NCBI GenBank assembly: GCA_013368315.1
Contig: JAACJM010000192.1
Location: 97,002-161,001 of the forward strand
Length of the DNA: 64,000 nucleotides
Source: Tetrapyrgos nigripes
Lineage: Eukaryota; Basidiomycota; Agaricomycetes; Agaricales; Campanellaceae
Direction: 5' to 3'
The notes beneath the pieces are model-generated. The model worked only from the letters and a program-made list of their open reading frames with translations. It was not told where the DNA came from and ran no database searches. Position numbers and translations under genes: made by a program. This document shows positions 11,306 to 22,829 of this stretch, piece after piece. The first letter of the stretch is position 1; every line of letters begins with the position of its first letter.

Positions 11306-11760
11306 TAGTGTCTGAACTTTGGGTTGGACTGAACTGAAAGTTTGACTCAAAGTCCAGTTCAAGGTTCAGTTCCTGAACTTTTCTGGACATATTCAAACCA
11401 ATACTTTTGACTGTACAAAACTACCATTTTTGGATGGTCTACACTCTTTTTTAATATGACTGATCCCAGGTAACACTTCAGGGATATCTTTGGGACCAAT
11501 GGCACATGCAAGCCACTTGTTTGTAGTGCACTGTTATACATCATACAATAAGCAAAGGCTTCAGAAGTCGCTTTGTATATCTGTTCTGGGAGTTTTTGGT
11601 ATCCTGCAGCAAGTATTTGAACCTCAAAATGAAGAAAAATTGAGACTCGCTGAAAGAGTGGTTCAAAAAAGTTTGAACCTGAACTTTTGGTCCAGTTCAA
11701 AGTTCAGAAAAATTGTGAACCTACCCTCAAGAAAAAATTTGGCCTGAACCAGACTGAACC
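11306..11760. repeat. Possible TIR element with CTGAACTTT-type ends
   Basis: The left side (CTGAACTTTGGGTTGGACT, 11311) and the reverse complement of the right side near 11670-11710 (CTGAACTTTGAACTGGAC) resemble each other. Several further AGTTCA/TGAACT motifs cluster at both ends. Borders and target-site duplication are not clear. No coding sequence is seen inside. Confidence 0.3.
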
Positions 11761-12719
11761 AGACTTAGAGAACACTACTGGGATAAGGGGCCATTGCTTT
11801 GCATGGCAAGTTATGAGGCCCCTTACATTGAGGCTGATGGTTGAGCAAAGACACCATAGTGACCATTATAATATTTGCTAAAATATCTACAGTGCAAAGC
11901 GTTAGCCAAAGAAAGAGCAGAAAGCTAGTAACAGCTGATAAAGCCTTGTAGCTTGGAAAAGTGCAATAAGTAAGAGGAGAATTGGTGGAGAGACCCAGGT
12001 GCAGTGGGGAACAGGAGAGGAAGGCTGCATCAAAGGCAAGGTGCCTTGGTTACCAGTTGTTCCAGGAAACCCACAGATATCATAAAGGTCTTGATCATGA
12101 TGCTGGATAGGTGCTTGACGAGCGGCAACAAACAGGGGTGGGAGTTTGAACCCATGGAAAATATTTTTTCTGAGGTCACTATGATTCAAATTTGGACATA
12201 AATTAACAGTATATGGTGTACTATGTAGCACTTGAGCCCCAGTGAAAAACAATGTTGGCCATGATTGACTATTTCTGACTATGTCCAGAAATCTTGCTCT
12301 TGCCAATTGTTTCAGATGTCATCAGAAAAAAGTCAGAAAATTGCTGTATACCAGATTTGTTTCTGGCTATTTCTGGCCTGTGTCCAGTCATCACTGAGAA
12401 AGATGCATCATTGTTGGCACCAGAAATGGTTGGACAGGTCCAGATAGATCCAGAAGAAATCTGATTCTATTCTATTTCCTACTGTACATGCTTCCTACAT
12501 AATGAGTACTATAACAAGCCTTCTGACTCCTGCCAAGTCCCAACCCCAACACATCTGCCAAATCAAATCATCAAAGTCCCAGAGCAGAGGCTAGGCAGTG
12601 TAGAATGTGTCTGGAAACCTGGATATGTATTCTACTATTAAGTTATCCAGTTGAACTTTATGTACAGTCTTATGTAGTTATTATTACCACAACTTCTGCT
12701 AAAGACATTTTGGACATGA
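11761..12719. other. No gene supported
   Basis: The minus frame at 11902-12306 (134 codons) has low-complexity hydrophobic content and no splice or family support. Short repeats of TTTCTGG/CCAGAAA type lie around 12290-12450. Confidence 0.4.
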
Positions 12720-12840
12720 GGCCATTTACACACTCTGTGAATCAGTTGCGAATTAGTTTGTTGTTGGTTTGTCAAAATCTGATTGGCTATTATCAATTCA
12801 CAACTGATTCACAACTAATTTACAGAGTGTGTAAATCGCC
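12720..12840. mobile_element. MITE-like element with about 36-bp terminal inverted repeats
   Basis: The left end ATTTACACACTCTGTGAATC is mirrored at the right end, whose reverse complement reads ATTTACACACTCTGTAAATT. Inner parts GTTGCGAATTAG and GTTGTGAATCAG also match. Total length about 121 bp. Non-coding. Confidence 0.7.
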
Positions 12841-12923
12841 CCATGTTCGCTTTCTCATGTCATCACACTTGAACCCTCAACTTGAACAAAATGTATTCAC
12901 AAGTCTCAAACACAAATAAGAAG

Positions 12924-13384
12924 TCAGAATTGCCATATCCACAAGATCTAGGACTCAATTCCTAATTTATTTCCACAAAAAAGCGAAAATTTCCACCTTC
13001 ATTAGGACACATACATATCTTTTGGCTATCTGATTGGCATTATAAGTCTTTCTCCATCATTCTGTAGCATAATACTTTGTTCAGTGGGAGTTTGGGGATT
13101 CTCACTGAAAGACATACTTAGATATAGGTTTAAGTGCTACATGTATCACTAAATGTAACTTGATTTGACTTTAAGCTACAGCATGTACCTGGAACATCTT
13201 CTAGACATTATAAATCTCTTATTTGCTTTTAAATGATAGTACATGATGGAATACAAGGTATGAGTGTCTGATAAGCTCTGGACTGAGATATGGCTACATA
13301 TATGGTCCAAAAGAGTACTATTTTCGCCCTTTTGGGAATAAATCAGGAATTGAGTCTTGGATCTTGAGGATCTGGCAATTCTGA
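12924..13384. mobile_element. Non-autonomous TIR element, about 461 bp, TIRs about 65 bp
   Basis: Ends are inverted copies starting TCAGAATTGCC and continuing through GACTCAATTCCT to GCGAAAAT, with few mismatches. The interior is non-coding. No clear target-site duplication is seen in the flanks. Confidence 0.78.
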
Positions 13385-14715
13385 TCTCATATTCATGTTC
13401 AAGGCATTAAATAACATTTATATACCCACCCAAAGAATTTTATAAAGCACACATATGCAGATGCCACAGGTACCTATGTTTAGGGATACATACTGAATAG
13501 CACCAGAACCCTTGAGTATCTGGTCTATCCAAGTGAATATTTGGATTCAGACAGCCAAAATACTCTATTATACATATTCATACTGATATTGAATGCTATA
13601 GCTTGCAGTGTCCATGGGCATTCCAAGTTTTCCCATTTTGGGATGTCATTTTGGGCATAGTTCCTCAGGATTTGATGATACAAGGAGATGAACTATATTC
13701 CCATATTCAGTGAGTGTAAATGCAGTATAAGACGAACCCACATGAATATCAGAGCTGATTGAATGCAACAATCAGCATCTGTCCTACTCTTTTGCTATAT
13801 TCAGAGTATTTTGGTCATATCCAAGCCATATCTCCACAACCACTATGATGCCTAGATGCTGTAAATGATAGTATCATCAGAGTGGCTTTCAGCAGGGAGA
13901 CTCATAACAGCAATGATAATCTCAGCAGAACTTTTGCAAAAGTGGTGGTTTGCCATTGTTTGTTCCATTGTTTGTCTGCTACAAACATGTCATTTGCAAT
14001 GTTGCCTTTCTTCAATCCTCTTGCCCTCCACAATAGCATATACTTCACCATGACACTTTCTCCTTTCCTTTCACAAAACTCAAGTCCACAAATGCTTAGT
14101 GGCTTTGCTCTGTTCTCAGTCCTGGGCATATTGCTGTGATATACTTGTTGTAAGTGCCTGGAGTTTTTTCTTCTATTCTTCTAGTCAATCAATGCTCTGA
14201 AGAGATTGACATTCCTTTTCATTTTGTGTTTAGGTGAACTAATATCGAGAGAGGTTTGTCACTACCTTTTCATGTTTTTGCTAAAGTTGGTATATAATTA
14301 TGTGCACCAATTCTAGCAATGTTTTTTGTTCCTCTTGTGGAAGTAGGACTCCAGGAGATCCAGAGGAGGGCTGAGAAGCATCTATATTGCCTCTAGTGGG
14401 ATTTGCACCAGGTAAGCCTTACATTGTTACATTGTCCCCCCATCTCCCCCCATCTCCCATCATTTCTCCCCACTCTCCCCCACTCGCGCATCATAGATTG
14501 GTAGCTCCACTCTGTTTTCAGACCTGGACACCTTGCTGTGAGCACTGGTCAAACATGAGGCCTGAGTATTGCACCACACCTCTTTCCTTTCAATAGTCTG
14601 AATGGTTTACTACTAAAAATTCTTTCCATTTTTGTTTAGGTGAACCACTTAATGGAAAGAAAGGTCATATCTCCAACACCTTTACAAAAGGTCTGATCAT
14701 TGGGCCATCTTGTAG
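13385..14715. other. No gene supported; degenerate direct duplication
   Basis: Segments around 14100-14260 and 14500-14660 share blocks (TCTGTT..TCAG, TTGCTGTGA, TTTAGGTGAAC), suggesting an old duplication of about 400 bp upstream of the tandem-exon gene. A non-coding 5' region of that gene is possible. Confidence 0.35.
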
Positions 14716-15931
14716 ACTCATCTCTCCATCCAACAAGATCACCAGCTGCTGAAAAGGAGATGGAACCTGAGATAAATGTTCTGAGGCCAACAAAGAGTAA
14801 AGTGGTATTTGTCCTTCTCTTTTGCAAAAGTCTGACAACTTGACCATCTCATAGACTCTCCCCCATGTCCAACAACAACCAAACTACTGATAAGGATGTA
14901 GTGAAACCTTTAGATGTCCCTGGTGATGCCTCAGCATCTGTGGCTCAGGATCAGTAAGTGGAAGTCAATCCTTGCTTTTGCAGAAGTCTGACCATTAGAC
15001 CACTCCATAGACTCTCTTCTTTGTCCAACAAAGACAAAGCTGATAATAGATGTCCCTGGTCAGGTCCCTGAGCCTGTAGCCCAGGACCTGTAAGTGGAAG
15101 TCATGGACTATCCTATAGACTCTCCAAGTCTTCTGACAAAGACCAAGCTGCTGGTAAGGAAGTAGGCATGCCTGCTAATGCCAAGATGAGTAAGTGGAAG
15201 TCAACCTTCACTTTTGCAAAAGTCTGAGACTCTGCTAATCAGGCTGTAGGAAAGCCTGCTGATGCTTCAGTGTTTGTGGAGGCTCTTAACCTTCACTTTT
15301 GCAAAAAGTCTGACAATTGGACTATCCTATAGACTCTCCATGTTGTCCACCAGTGACAAAGCAGCCAATAATGAAGTAGGAAAGCCTGGTGATGCCTCAG
15401 CATCTTTACCTCAAGATCAGTAAGTGGAAGTCCATCACACTTTTGCAAAAGTCTGACCAGTGTATCCTGCTGTAGGCTCTCCCCCTCATCCAAGAAAGGT
15501 CCAGTTGCTGAAAATGATGATGCAATGGAAATAGATGTTCCTGGTCCAGTGTCAGAATCCCCAGATCATGATGGGTAAGTGGAGGTGTACTGTTGCTTTT
15601 GCAAAAGACTGATCACCTTGCTGTAGTGTCCCCACTACTTCCAAGAAAAGGAACTTTGATTTGATTTCAAAGACTCGTTTCTCAATGGATGGTCAGAAAC
15701 CTCTTCCACAATGGGCTTCCAAGATGCACCAATACCTGCAGAACAATGTCACTGTTGTGGTGGCTATGGAGACACCCTGGGTTTGAGGATAACAAGGACT
15801 CCTCTGTTGGTAGCAAGGAGTGGATCTCCATGCTGCAGGATGTTATCCAGGTGATGGACAGTATGTGGGAGCAGAGCCTGAGCAGTCAGGGAGCCACTGC
15901 ATCATCATCCTCCAAGAGAGTTTGTTCATGA
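14716..15931 (+). CDS. Gene built of tandemly duplicated exon+intron units (unknown function)
   Basis: Family not recognised. At least seven exon-like units begin with ACTCTCC or a variant and end before GTAAGTGGA. Clear ones are 14855-14953 (99 nt), 15333-15419 (87 nt) and 15476-15574 (99 nt), all phase 2 at both ends, so they join in frame. They encode a 29-33 residue repeat with a Lys/Ser start and acidic Pro-rich end (DVPGPVSESPDHDG). The introns (51-58 nt) are themselves repeats: GTAAGTGGAAGTC, then ACTTTTGCAAAAGTCTGA, then a TAG acceptor. Units at 15011-15089 and 15119-15189 are decayed, with non-multiple-of-three lengths and a 29-nt intron. The last exon from 15627 encodes SKKRNFDLISKTRFSMDG and changes frame near 15780. 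It then continues to 15931 with KEWISMLQDVIQVMDSMWEQ. The start codon and first exon are not defined, and the gene may be a pseudogene. Confidence 0.55.
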
Positions 15932-16084
15932 TCCATTCTGCATCATCTTCTTGTCTTCCTTGCTCTCTATTGCTGTGTTCATATCACTTTGCTCTCATTT
16001 GCTCACCTTCATATTACCATTGCCATGTATCATTGGTACTTGCTGTCATGTTTTGCAAAAACTGTGTATTTGTAGTGTACATAA

Positions 16085-16260
16085 GTTATCCATGACTTTT
16101 GCAAAAGCCACACTTTTGTGATTGGCTTTAAGGTATGTGTAATAGTTATCCATGACTTTTGCAAAAGCTGCCCTTTTTTTGTGATTGACTTCAAGGTATG
16201 TAGTAGTTATCCATGACTTTTGCAAAAGCCACACCTTTGTGACTGGCTTTAAGGTATATG
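16085..16260. repeat. Three tandem units of about 60 bp carrying the TTTTGCAAAA motif
   Basis: Units contain AGTTATCCATGACTTTTGCA and then GTGA.TGGCTTTAAGGTATG. They share the ACTTTTGCAAAAG palindrome with the introns of the upstream tandem-exon gene. Confidence 0.8.
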
Positions 16261-16536
16261 TCACACTAACCAAGTAAAAATTGCGAAAATCACTTAACTG
16301 AGTGGTGCTGATGTTCGGCAAGCTCACTTAAGGCCACCCACTGGCCACCCAGGCTGCTGGAAGGCTGTTCATCAGCAAAATCACAGATGTATGAACTGCA
16401 TGGGAGGTATAGTGAGTATAGTTATCATACCATCCCATACAGATTGATACAAAGTCTGTCGGATTGGCTCTATACACGAAATGTATAGACTTTTAGATAT
16501 GTATAGGATGTATAGAAAGGGTCAAATTGTGACTTG

Positions 16537-19500
16537 TCAGAAGATAATTTCATTCGCATGATGATCTGCATATTTATTTACATAGAACGCATTAAATACA
16601 TCAAGAGAGAGGCTATAGTGATGGTTCGGGGAATGGGATTAAGTCCATAGACAGGTAGCAAGTGTACTCCTCTAAGAATAGTATCTAAATGAATAACGGC
16701 CAGTGACGGGGTCTCATAACAATGATTACGATAAGCTGGTCTTACAATCCACATACCCGTGTTGGGATCCGGTCATCAACCAAAGGCGTTGAACCAATGA
16801 ATAAGAGCGCAAGGATATACAGTATCTCCAAATTTGAAAGAAAAGAAAAGAAGCACACGAGCCACACTCATACCTCTAAATCCCGGCCTGTTCGAGTTTG
16901 TGACAACAAGAACGGTGTCATAGCGTGCATGACCACGCCATGATGGTGTTGAGCGAATGCGTTCACGCATCATGCCACGAATACCAGAGATATCACTTGG
17001 TGCATAAAATGTCGCCACAGCAGAAGGAAACACTGAGAACCGTGACAACATGATGGAGAAGTCAGTACCAGCTTCTTGTTCATCGAGAAATTGTTGTACA
17101 AGGACCGGAAGGAGAGGCTGTCCAATGTGCTCTGCCAGTTCGTCAACGTATCGTGGATAGGCTCTCGCTGCAGACAGTATTAGAGCCAAAAAAGGACACA
17201 AAAAGAATATGCAGCCTTACCATGTGTCTTAGCCAGGACAACATCAGAGGGGACACAATCCCCATCCATGGCACCAACATCATCTGACTCTATGTCGAAC
17301 AGGTCTGGAAGCGGCTGGTGTAATGGTAGAAGAAGCCCTCACTCCACCAGGTCAGCACGTAAGGCAAGGAGTTTGTCAATGCGTTGATTGATCAACAACA
17401 TTTGACTGATAGCCTGCCAGTGATTTGACCGACACCAGGGTTTCTTCATAGCGGTGATGTGTCTTGACTCGGTAATTGTGGAACATAGACCATTGGGTGC
17501 ACCAAACTCCATGATGAGAAGGGGGTAATGAACCATGGAGTGTAGACGAGGAAGCGAGAAGTCTTCACAGACATTGGTTGTGATGAAGATTTGACAAAAA
17601 ATAATGGAAGCGACTAATAGAGGCTTCGATTTGCTGCAATGCTGGTTCGTCGATATCAGACTGCTGGACAAGGTAGCAAAAATCGAGGAGTGACAACAAG
17701 CATCTCATCATCTCCGGTGGTAGGTACTCTGCAACAGCGGTCATGAACACCTGATATCATAGTTAGCCAACCAAAAACATATCAAGCAATTAGCAACACT
17801 CACCTTCATCAACGCTTTTTGAATCATCTCCCGTCCACTGCTTGAAACGTCGACTGTGAGGGAACCTTCGAAGACCAGGGAATGGTGGAACAGTAGCAAT
17901 ACTGTAGGACATGTATTAGTTGTAGATACATAGTCTAATCATGCACAATACTCACCAGTAATCAATATTGTCCATAATTTTGGATGCTGCTTCCTCACCG
18001 TGCTCGAGAACCAGATACTCAAAGCACCAGTCAACGAGCATGTCCTTGAAGCATCCCTTGATAACTTGATGTAATAAATCTGCGACATCATTTCATGGAT
18101 GTCTGCTCAGGGAAAGTCTGTTGTGAAAGGCTAAAATCACAATCAGCGAGAGTAATGTACATGAAGTAACACAACCTGACTTTGACACCTTGATCCATCC
18201 CAAAAATTATCCCAAAGCACAGTCCCGTCATCTTCATACTGTTCGAGTAACACTTTGTCTAAATGACGCAAATGCCGAGGAGCGCTTTCATCAAGATTTG
18301 ATGCTGGTGCTCTGCATCTACAAAGTAAATAATTAAGTGACCTGAATGAGAATAAACAGCACGAGATAATTACCTGGAACACCAGCCCTGCACAACGCCT
18401 GACAAGTAGACTTGCTTGGGATAGTCGGCAATGAAAGCACCGAGGTCATAGACAACTCGGTGGAAGTGGCCGTCTGGGCAATGGCGAATTATAGGAACTG
18501 TCATCCCTGGCCAAAGCGAGGTGAGAATTGCACTCAAAGAGGAGTGGTACAGCTGCTTCTTGAAGAGCCAGAATTTAGGATCATTATCGTAACGCCTGTC
18601 AGCTGTCCTTGTGTCAGTGAAAGTATGTATTTGCGCACAAGGATAATACATACACTTGGGAATGGCCAGAAAACCTATTGGTATGACTCCATTGTGATGG
18701 CCTCGACGTGCACTGTTGCAAAGATTACCAATGGAGAGGTAGAGAGGGTGGTGTTCAACATGGCCAGTACCAACAGACACAGTAGTCTTGTCAGCACCCA
18801 AGATAACGGGGCAGTACATGGCACCTTGCGTGGTTGGGTTGTCCTCATATATCTGAGTCTGGTATGTGGTATAAGCATAATGTAGTCAACGAGAGGGGAA
18901 AAAGACGTACTGCATGCCGCCAGTCCACTGCTGTCTCGAAGCACTTCCACGGAGCACCCCCAACACAAATATTGTCAATACCCTTGAGAAGGTCGTTGTG
19001 ATTATCGAAGGGGCCAGACTCTGCACCATACTTGGACAGGGAGAGGAACCAAATATCTAATAACTCGTCGATGTCTGACTGTGACATCTGAGCCTTGCGA
19101 AAACAGAAATCGGCTAATCGGAACTGGACCTCATCTTCAAAAGGTGCCCACACGTTGTCGACATCAGGAAGGGGGAGTGGAGGAGTGCTGCGGTCAATGG
19201 GATCACCATTTTCATCACAAATGTCACCTAAAAAAGATATTAAGAAGGAGCTGTGACTATTTTACTCCAATGACATACCAGTCAAAAAAGGGTGATAGTT
19301 TTTTGATTCACGAGGTTGAGTAGGCTCTGGCGGGGAGGAGAGGTTGGAGGAGGAGGGGAAGATGGAGAATGAAAAGGCTCCGGCTCAGGACCCGCTGTCT
19401 GATCAAATGGTCCAGATAAAGGAGTCTCGGTAGGTGCAGAGGGTGCAGTATGCAGCTGGATACTCCCTGTATGCTTGGCATTTGTATGTTTTGTCAGGTC

Positions 19501-19554
19501 ACGAAAGCGCTTGAAAGTCTGTCTACAGCCTGGATAACTGCAGGAGACGACCAT
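16537..19554 (-). pseudogene. Plavaka transposase, decayed copy 1
   Basis: ATG at 19554 opens MVVSCSYPGCRQTF with a C2H2 finger (C-x4-C-x12-H-x4-H) for DNA binding. Then come a Pro-rich linker, WAPFEDEVQFRLADF, MYCPVILGADKTTVSVGTGH, LYLSIGN, FLAIPK, IIRHCPDGHF, YPKQVYLSGVVQGWC, LVHYPLL-type MVHYPLLIMEFGAPNGLC, ITESRHITAMKKPW, MLLINQRIDKL and the C-terminal YAPSDISGIRGM / YPCALIHWF / FYVNKYADHH blocks. These are hallmarks of agaricomycete Plavaka transposases. Introns are recognisable (for example GTACGT...ACCAG at about 18858-18910). Lesions are: frame change near 19335; loss of about 70 residues before QIYEDNP; TGA at 18109-18107 within FP-ADIHE (CGA expected); a shift just after it; two TGA at about 16776; and a shift near 16620. 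Not functional. Confidence 0.85.
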
Positions 19555-19782
19555 GTTAGAAAGGTGATGCGACTCGGAATGAGGAAAGAGCAACGTGCTT
19601 ACCAAGATCTGAGCGACTTTTTTTTTTGTTTGTTTTTTTTTTTTGCAAATTCCGGAAACTTCCTTGCCAACGAACTATCATAGCTCTCTCTCTCTCTCTT
19701 GCCCTTCACACTCCCTCCCTCAATCCCAACTATGTCCAATCCATATGATACCCGTCGCTGAAAAGTCATAATCCCAGAGAGC
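19555..19782. promoter_or_regulatory. Divergent promoter region of Plavaka copy 1
   Basis: A 228-bp spacer between the transposase start (minus) and accessory gene start (plus). It holds a T-rich tract (19619-19646) and a CT repeat (19683-19700). A shared bidirectional promoter is inferred from position only. Confidence 0.4.
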
Positions 19783-22070
19783 ATGCAAAAAAGGACGCTC
19801 GAGGAAATTCGAGCCGTGAAGGAAGAACGTGTAAAAGAAGCAACAAAGAAGAAGGAGGCAAAGCAGTTGGAGAAGAAGAAGAAGATGGAGAGTCGGAAGG
19901 CTTCTGCTCAGGTTGTTGCTGCGCCAAGGACAAGCAGGCACTGGAAGATGAAGTATTCAGTCAATGCGTCCTGACTTAGAACTGACGAAAAATTTACCTT
20001 ACAAGGCCACTTCATTCGGCAACTCAGACTCTGGCATTATCCTCAGTGATGATGAGCCGGACTCCTCCCCAGCTCAGGATGCTGTAGTTGGAGCTAGTGA
20101 GGATGGAGCCTCAGAGCCCCCGAGGTCGGAGTATGGCGTTGAGTCTGATTCTTCAGCTATGTTGCTTGATGACGACAATGATGATGATGACGACACCTTT
20201 CAGCCTGAATTGCATGGCGAGGATGATGAGAATGATATGGAGGTTGACGTTGGTGATGCGGCAGATATGCTTGCAGACCTTGCAGGTGAAACATTGTTGC
20301 CTTCGCCTGTGGGTAACGCTGGAAGTAGCTCGGAGGGTAACGATGAAGATCTTGCAGTCCAAGAGTTCCTAAAGTCTTACCGAGAGCAGAAGGACCGCGA
20401 GAGCAAGGCGTTAAAACGGAAAAAGAAGGCTGAGGAGAATAAAGTCTCACGAAAGGTATCCTTCTCAGCTAATCCACTGGGCACATCACTAACTCTTCTG
20501 CATAGGAGCAAAAGTCTGCAGTGCAAAACGAGGTCGCTGCCGCAAGAGCCTATCCTTCCCAAAACCTTGTCACTCCATCTTCTGGTAACGGCGAATCTTT
20601 GAAGTGTATGGCTGGATCAGATGTTGACAACAACGAGTAAGTCATGGTGCTTGCCTGGTATCAGACACTAAAGCATTCGTACTTACAGAATAAAAAAGCG
20701 GTCCAAGGGACCGCAAGTTGGGGGACTGAAACATGGTTGGAAGACTACAGCCGTCTTCAGTTCCCAGGCTGCGGCCTCTTCCAAAACATCCTTGGCATCG
20801 TCCAACGATAATGCTGAGCCCGTTAAAGGGGAGTTTGACACTGAGGAAAGTCCAGAGGTGTTGAAGAAAGCCCGAAATGGTGGAGTGACAACAAGAAGGT
20901 ATTCCCTTTGATTGAATTGAGACCCGTGACTCATCATCCATTTATTAGATTTCTCTCGTACCTGCAAACATCAAGGAAATCGATGCGAAAGAGCAGAAAG
21001 CAAGCACAACGACCAACGCTACCAAGACTAAACACCGTCAAACCTCAAAAGATGACCTCCCATTCCCGGTCATCGCTCAAAAAACCCAATGGCTCAAGAC
21101 AGTTTGGCCTGCCATTCTCAAATGGGCAGGCAGCTACGAGAATCAGTTTTGGACTCAACTCTGGGCCTGAGGTCAAGGAGGTCCTCGCTACCCTCTGGAC
21201 CAAGTACTATCCTCCTAGCACTGAGCTTCCTGCAACGTACAAAGACCTGAAGACGAATACGGACAAACCACGCGTTGAGCACCCTGCTCTTATCGGTTAT
21301 GTACATTTTCATTTTCTATTTTGTTCTTTATTCAGGCTGACTACTCTTTTAAGATCCAGGCTGGAATACGAAGCTATCGAATTGATATTGGCAAGCGGGC
21401 GCTGATGATTGTGGGCCGGGAAGTTGTGAACTTAGGTGACTCAGTGAGCGAGTGAGCGGAATGGGCACAACAGCAATTGCTGTTGGATCGCTGGATGTAC
21501 AAAGAGCCCAGATTAACTGTATGTCTTTTTTATCTTTTTTTGTTGCTCTCTTATTCATTCTTTGAGAAGCGCAAAGAGAGTAAAAGGAGCTCTTCGGAGG
21601 CCCACTCCTGCTCGAAGTCTTTGCTCTCTTTTTGTCAAGAATTAGTACTTCTAGTGGCGACGATGAGTATGAGTACCCCGCTGGTGCTCTGGCCCTCAGT
21701 GCTGCTGCTGTGCGTTGTCCATCATTACTGCCCTTATGATTCCTGATACACTTTTTTGACCGGCAGGTCTTTTGTGCTCTCGACGCATGGAAAACTGGTA
21801 CCAATTCCATTCAAGAGGCCATCAACAAAGCGAAGGAAGAAGCCACCACTGCTAACAAGAAACCTTGGAAGGTCACTGTCGCTAGCTTTGGAGAAGACCT
21901 CTGGAAAGCCAAAGTTGACGAATATTACAAGCTTACGGAAAAAGTTGCAGCCGAAGAAGTGGCAACAATTACTCGAAGCGGCTGATATGCATATGAAATC
22001 GTCTGACCGTGTTGCTGATGATGCTGGAACTACTCTATCTGCCACTGAGGGTCAGACGGTGATGATGTGA
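19783..22070 (+). CDS. Plavaka-associated accessory gene, copy 1 (probably degraded)
   Basis: Divergent from the transposase. It opens with a basic coiled-coil start (MQKRTLEEIRAVKEERVKEA), followed by a long acidic region (19964-20455, SDDEPDSSPAQD, DDDNDDDDDTFQ) and a Lys-rich end of that exon. Pieces in other frames then read PFPVIAQKTQWLKTVWPAIL with WAGSYENQFWTQLW (about 21060-21165), and after a frame change EVKEVLATLWTKYYPPSTELP. The final part to 22070 is Lys/Ser-rich (ALEKTSGKPKLTNITSLRKK). The same layout is seen in copy 2. Family proteins of this type accompany Plavaka transposases in mushrooms; their role is unknown to me. Introns such as about 20456-20505 are plausible, but several frame changes suggest decay. 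Exact exons cannot be fixed by eye. Confidence 0.5.
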
Positions 22071-22507
22071 TTGTTTTGTCAGACTAGAACAGGTACGATC
22101 AAGTCATCTAGTCCCAGCATTCCCTTTCGGTTGACGTTTTTTGTTATTCTAGCCGGTCACTGCCTGTAGTATTTGATTTATGGTTTTTCAACGGACTCGC
22201 TGCCAGTGGTTTCAGTGTACTTGGCGGTCAGGCTGGGATGCAGTGCATTACATAGTGTATTATCTACTGGTCTATCTGTTGTTTTTACATGAATTAGAAT
22301 GCTTTTCTCTATCGCTAATGGTGCATAGTATTGATCATGATACATTCATATAGTAAGAGTATAGTTTGTATGGAGAGCGTGTATAGTAAGGTATGGAGGA
22401 GGACACATATCTTGTATGGAATGGGTATAGGATTTATGTACCCCCCCCCTCTGTTCCATACTCGTATGATGTTGTATGGATTGCATGGTGCCATACCATC
22501 TATACGA

Positions 22508-22829
22508 CCTCAGGAATTGCTGATGTTGTCCACTCATCCAGAACTTTTGCAAATCCCACTTGGATATATTACCCATACTTTTGAAAATGTATTACAGCAT
22601 CAGCTGGTTTGCTCAATTAAAAGTGATATTTAATGTCTGATCTCTTGACTCTATAAACAAGAAACATTCCAATGGTTTAATAGAAGTTGGTTTTAACAGT
22701 GTTCACCCTAAGGCCTTAATTAAGGGTACCCAACAAGGTTAGGCCTTAAAGGCTTAACTTGGGCTTAATTAAGGGCCTGATCTAAGGGTTTTTAACGTCT
22801 TACTAGAAAATTTTTTCTGCACTCTTGAG
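22508..22829. other. No gene seen
   Basis: Short AT-rich spacer between Plavaka copy 1 and the membrane-protein pseudogene. Contains a run of TTAAGG/CCTTAA motifs (about 22705-22790). Confidence 0.4.

Larger units (their letters stand above)
16408..22507. mobile_element. Plavaka-type DNA transposon, copy 1
   Basis: Contains a minus-strand Plavaka transposase and a divergent plus-strand accessory gene. Both outer regions (16408-16520 and 22335-22507) are packed with GTATAG/GTATGG/CCATAC motifs. The outermost parts can be aligned as inverted repeats (left GTATAGTGAGTATAG..CATCCCATAC; right, reversed, GTATAGATGGTATGG..AATCCATAC). The exact ends and target-site duplication are not settled. The coding parts are broken, so it is non-autonomous now. 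Confidence 0.6.

Noticed and set aside
11902..12306. 134-codon minus-strand frame
   Set aside because: Hydrophobic low-complexity peptide with no splice context and no recognisable domain.
19964..20450. Antisense frames over the acidic region of accessory gene 1
   Set aside because: GAT/GAC-rich codons automatically give open His/Ser/Ile-rich frames on the other strand.
22441..22449. Run of nine C
   Set aside because: A simple homopolymer in the Plavaka end region; no function inferred.
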